A model generated the notes under the pieces. That model worked only from the letters and a program-made list of their open reading frames with translations. It was not told the origin of the DNA and did not search any database. Both the position numbers and the translations under genes were made by a program. Below, in pieces: positions 63,550 to 64,000 of a stretch of DNA of 64,000 bases. Location of the stretch: assembly GCF_008831285.2 (NCBI RefSeq), contig NC_045138.2:22851934-22915933 (forward strand). The letters run 5' to 3'. Position 1 is the stretch's first letter, and each line of letters begins with the position of its first letter. The stretch is from Nymphaea colorata. Taxonomy: Eukaryota; Streptophyta; Magnoliopsida; Nymphaeales; Nymphaeaceae.

Positions 63550-64000
63550 ATGGCACCACGTGATGTTAAACAAGTTGCTGCAGATATTGAGTTACAGGAG
63601 GTTTCAGATGAGGGGGTAGTTGTTGTAACAGGGGAGGAAGTCACGCCTGTTACTCTCAAATCCCTCATGGATATGATGAGTCAAATGCGAGATGACAAGC
63701 GCAGGATTATAGAGCGCCTTGACAGCCTTGAGAGGAGAGTGCTTGAGACTCCTCTTGGTGCCCCACCCTTGCCCCAGGCCACAGCTAGCCCTGACGTACC
63801 GACCGCCTCTTATGTGCAACAAGGTGGAGTGACTGAATCTGCTATGCACAGGACGCGCGATCAGATGCAGCAGAAGGCCACTCAGTCAGTCAGGTCGACA
63901 GAGGGGAAGGGGTTACTCTCCACGCCGACTAGAGAAGGCTGTAGTGTACTTGCGGGAAGGTTCCTCAATGCTTCTGTGCCCAGGCCACCTTTCAGCCAGC
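63550..64000 (+). CDS. Retrotransposon gag (N-terminal part, cut by window end)
   Basis: From ATG at 63,550-63,552 the frame is open to the window end (150 codons). It starts MAPRDVKQVAADIELQEV and has a heptad-rich helical part at about residues 40-65 (MMSQMRDDKRRIIERLDSL) typical of the coiled-coil start of plant gag proteins, then a Pro/Ala linker (PLGAPPLPQATASPD) and a Gln/Arg/Ser-rich stretch. The gag polyprotein would assemble the cytoplasmic particle in which reverse transcription occurs. The ATG follows the primer-binding site by 62 bp, the normal short leader. No disabling mutation is visible in the part seen. Confidence 0.75.
   Translation, partial: MAPRDVKQVAADIELQEVSDEGVVVVTGEEVTPVTLKSLMDMMSQMRDDKRRIIERLDSLERRVLETPLGAPPLPQATASPDVPTASYVQQGGVTESAMHRTRDQMQQKATQSVRSTEGKGLLSTPTREGCSVLAGRFLNASVPRPPFSQ

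Larger units (their letters stand above)
59895..64000 (+). mobile_element. 5' part of a GC-rich Ty3/gypsy-type LTR retrotransposon, truncated by the window end
   Basis: A 3.6-kb LTR (59,895-63,473), a primer-binding site (63,477-63,487) and the beginning of gag (63,550 onward) run in order on the plus strand. The long LTR, Met-tRNA primer site and gag style suggest the Del/Tekay chromovirus group, but pol lies outside the window, so lineage is inferred. Base composition is clearly richer in G+C than the host DNA. The gag frame is open, so the element is much younger than the Tat element at 12.6-30.9 kb. Confidence 0.8.

Overview
The window is nuclear DNA of a flowering plant. The evidence is a spliced cytosolic 60S ribosomal protein L9 gene with plant-like protein sequence and GT/AG introns, plant-type transposons (Tat-lineage Ty3/gypsy, Ty1/copia, PIF/Harbinger, CACTA, a Mutator-like insertion, MITE-like repeats) and an AT-rich background full of (TA)n and (CT)n microsatellites. 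The species cannot be named from this sequence. There are no CRISPR arrays, operons or other prokaryotic structures. I saw no tRNA or rRNA gene.

Layout: 1-12.5 kb is AT-rich intergenic DNA with short dispersed MITE-like repeats (four copies here, a fifth near 57.2 kb), local duplications and microsatellites, and no convincing gene. 12,575-30,940 is an old, badly decayed Tat-lineage (Ogre/Retand-like) Ty3/gypsy retrotransposon on the minus strand. Its 5' LTR is 3.25 kb, its 3' LTR is an internally deleted 1.5 kb copy, and it retains relics of gag, protease, RT, two RNase H domains and integrase. A 6,150-bp PIF/Harbinger DNA transposon (15,771-21,920) sits inside it, exactly between its second RNase H and its integrase. 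The Harbinger carries a MYB/SANT-like ORF1, a DDE transposase and, unexpectedly, a third coding block with a viroplasmin / RNase H1 hybrid-binding domain. All three are pseudogenes. 32.1-36.5 kb holds Copia relics in opposite orientations, a CACTA-type terminus and a small Copia LTR with a tRNA-Met-type primer-binding site.

39,787-45,027 (minus) is the best gene: RPL9, three exons, intact, 191 aa. Its 4.5-kb first intron contains a tandem array of ~290-bp units, and one unit is split by a 1.9-kb insertion with a 9-bp target duplication (Mutator-like). 46,026-48,808 is a solo LTR with a perfect 5-bp target duplication. 54,781-55,050 (minus) is a small gene for an 89-aa hydrophobic protein with an acidic Ser/Asp tail. 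57,943-58,268 (minus) holds the last two coding exons of an unrecognised gene. From 59,895 to the window end is the 5' part of a GC-rich Ty3/gypsy-type element: a 3.6-kb LTR, primer-binding site and the intact start of gag. The LTR has the same terminal sequences as the solo LTR and is built largely from three different tandem repeats.

Nothing here works as a multi-gene pathway. The host genes are separate units embedded in layers of transposons of different age. The most unusual item is the viroplasmin-domain block carried by the Harbinger element, followed by the repeat array and nested insertion in the RPL9 intron.
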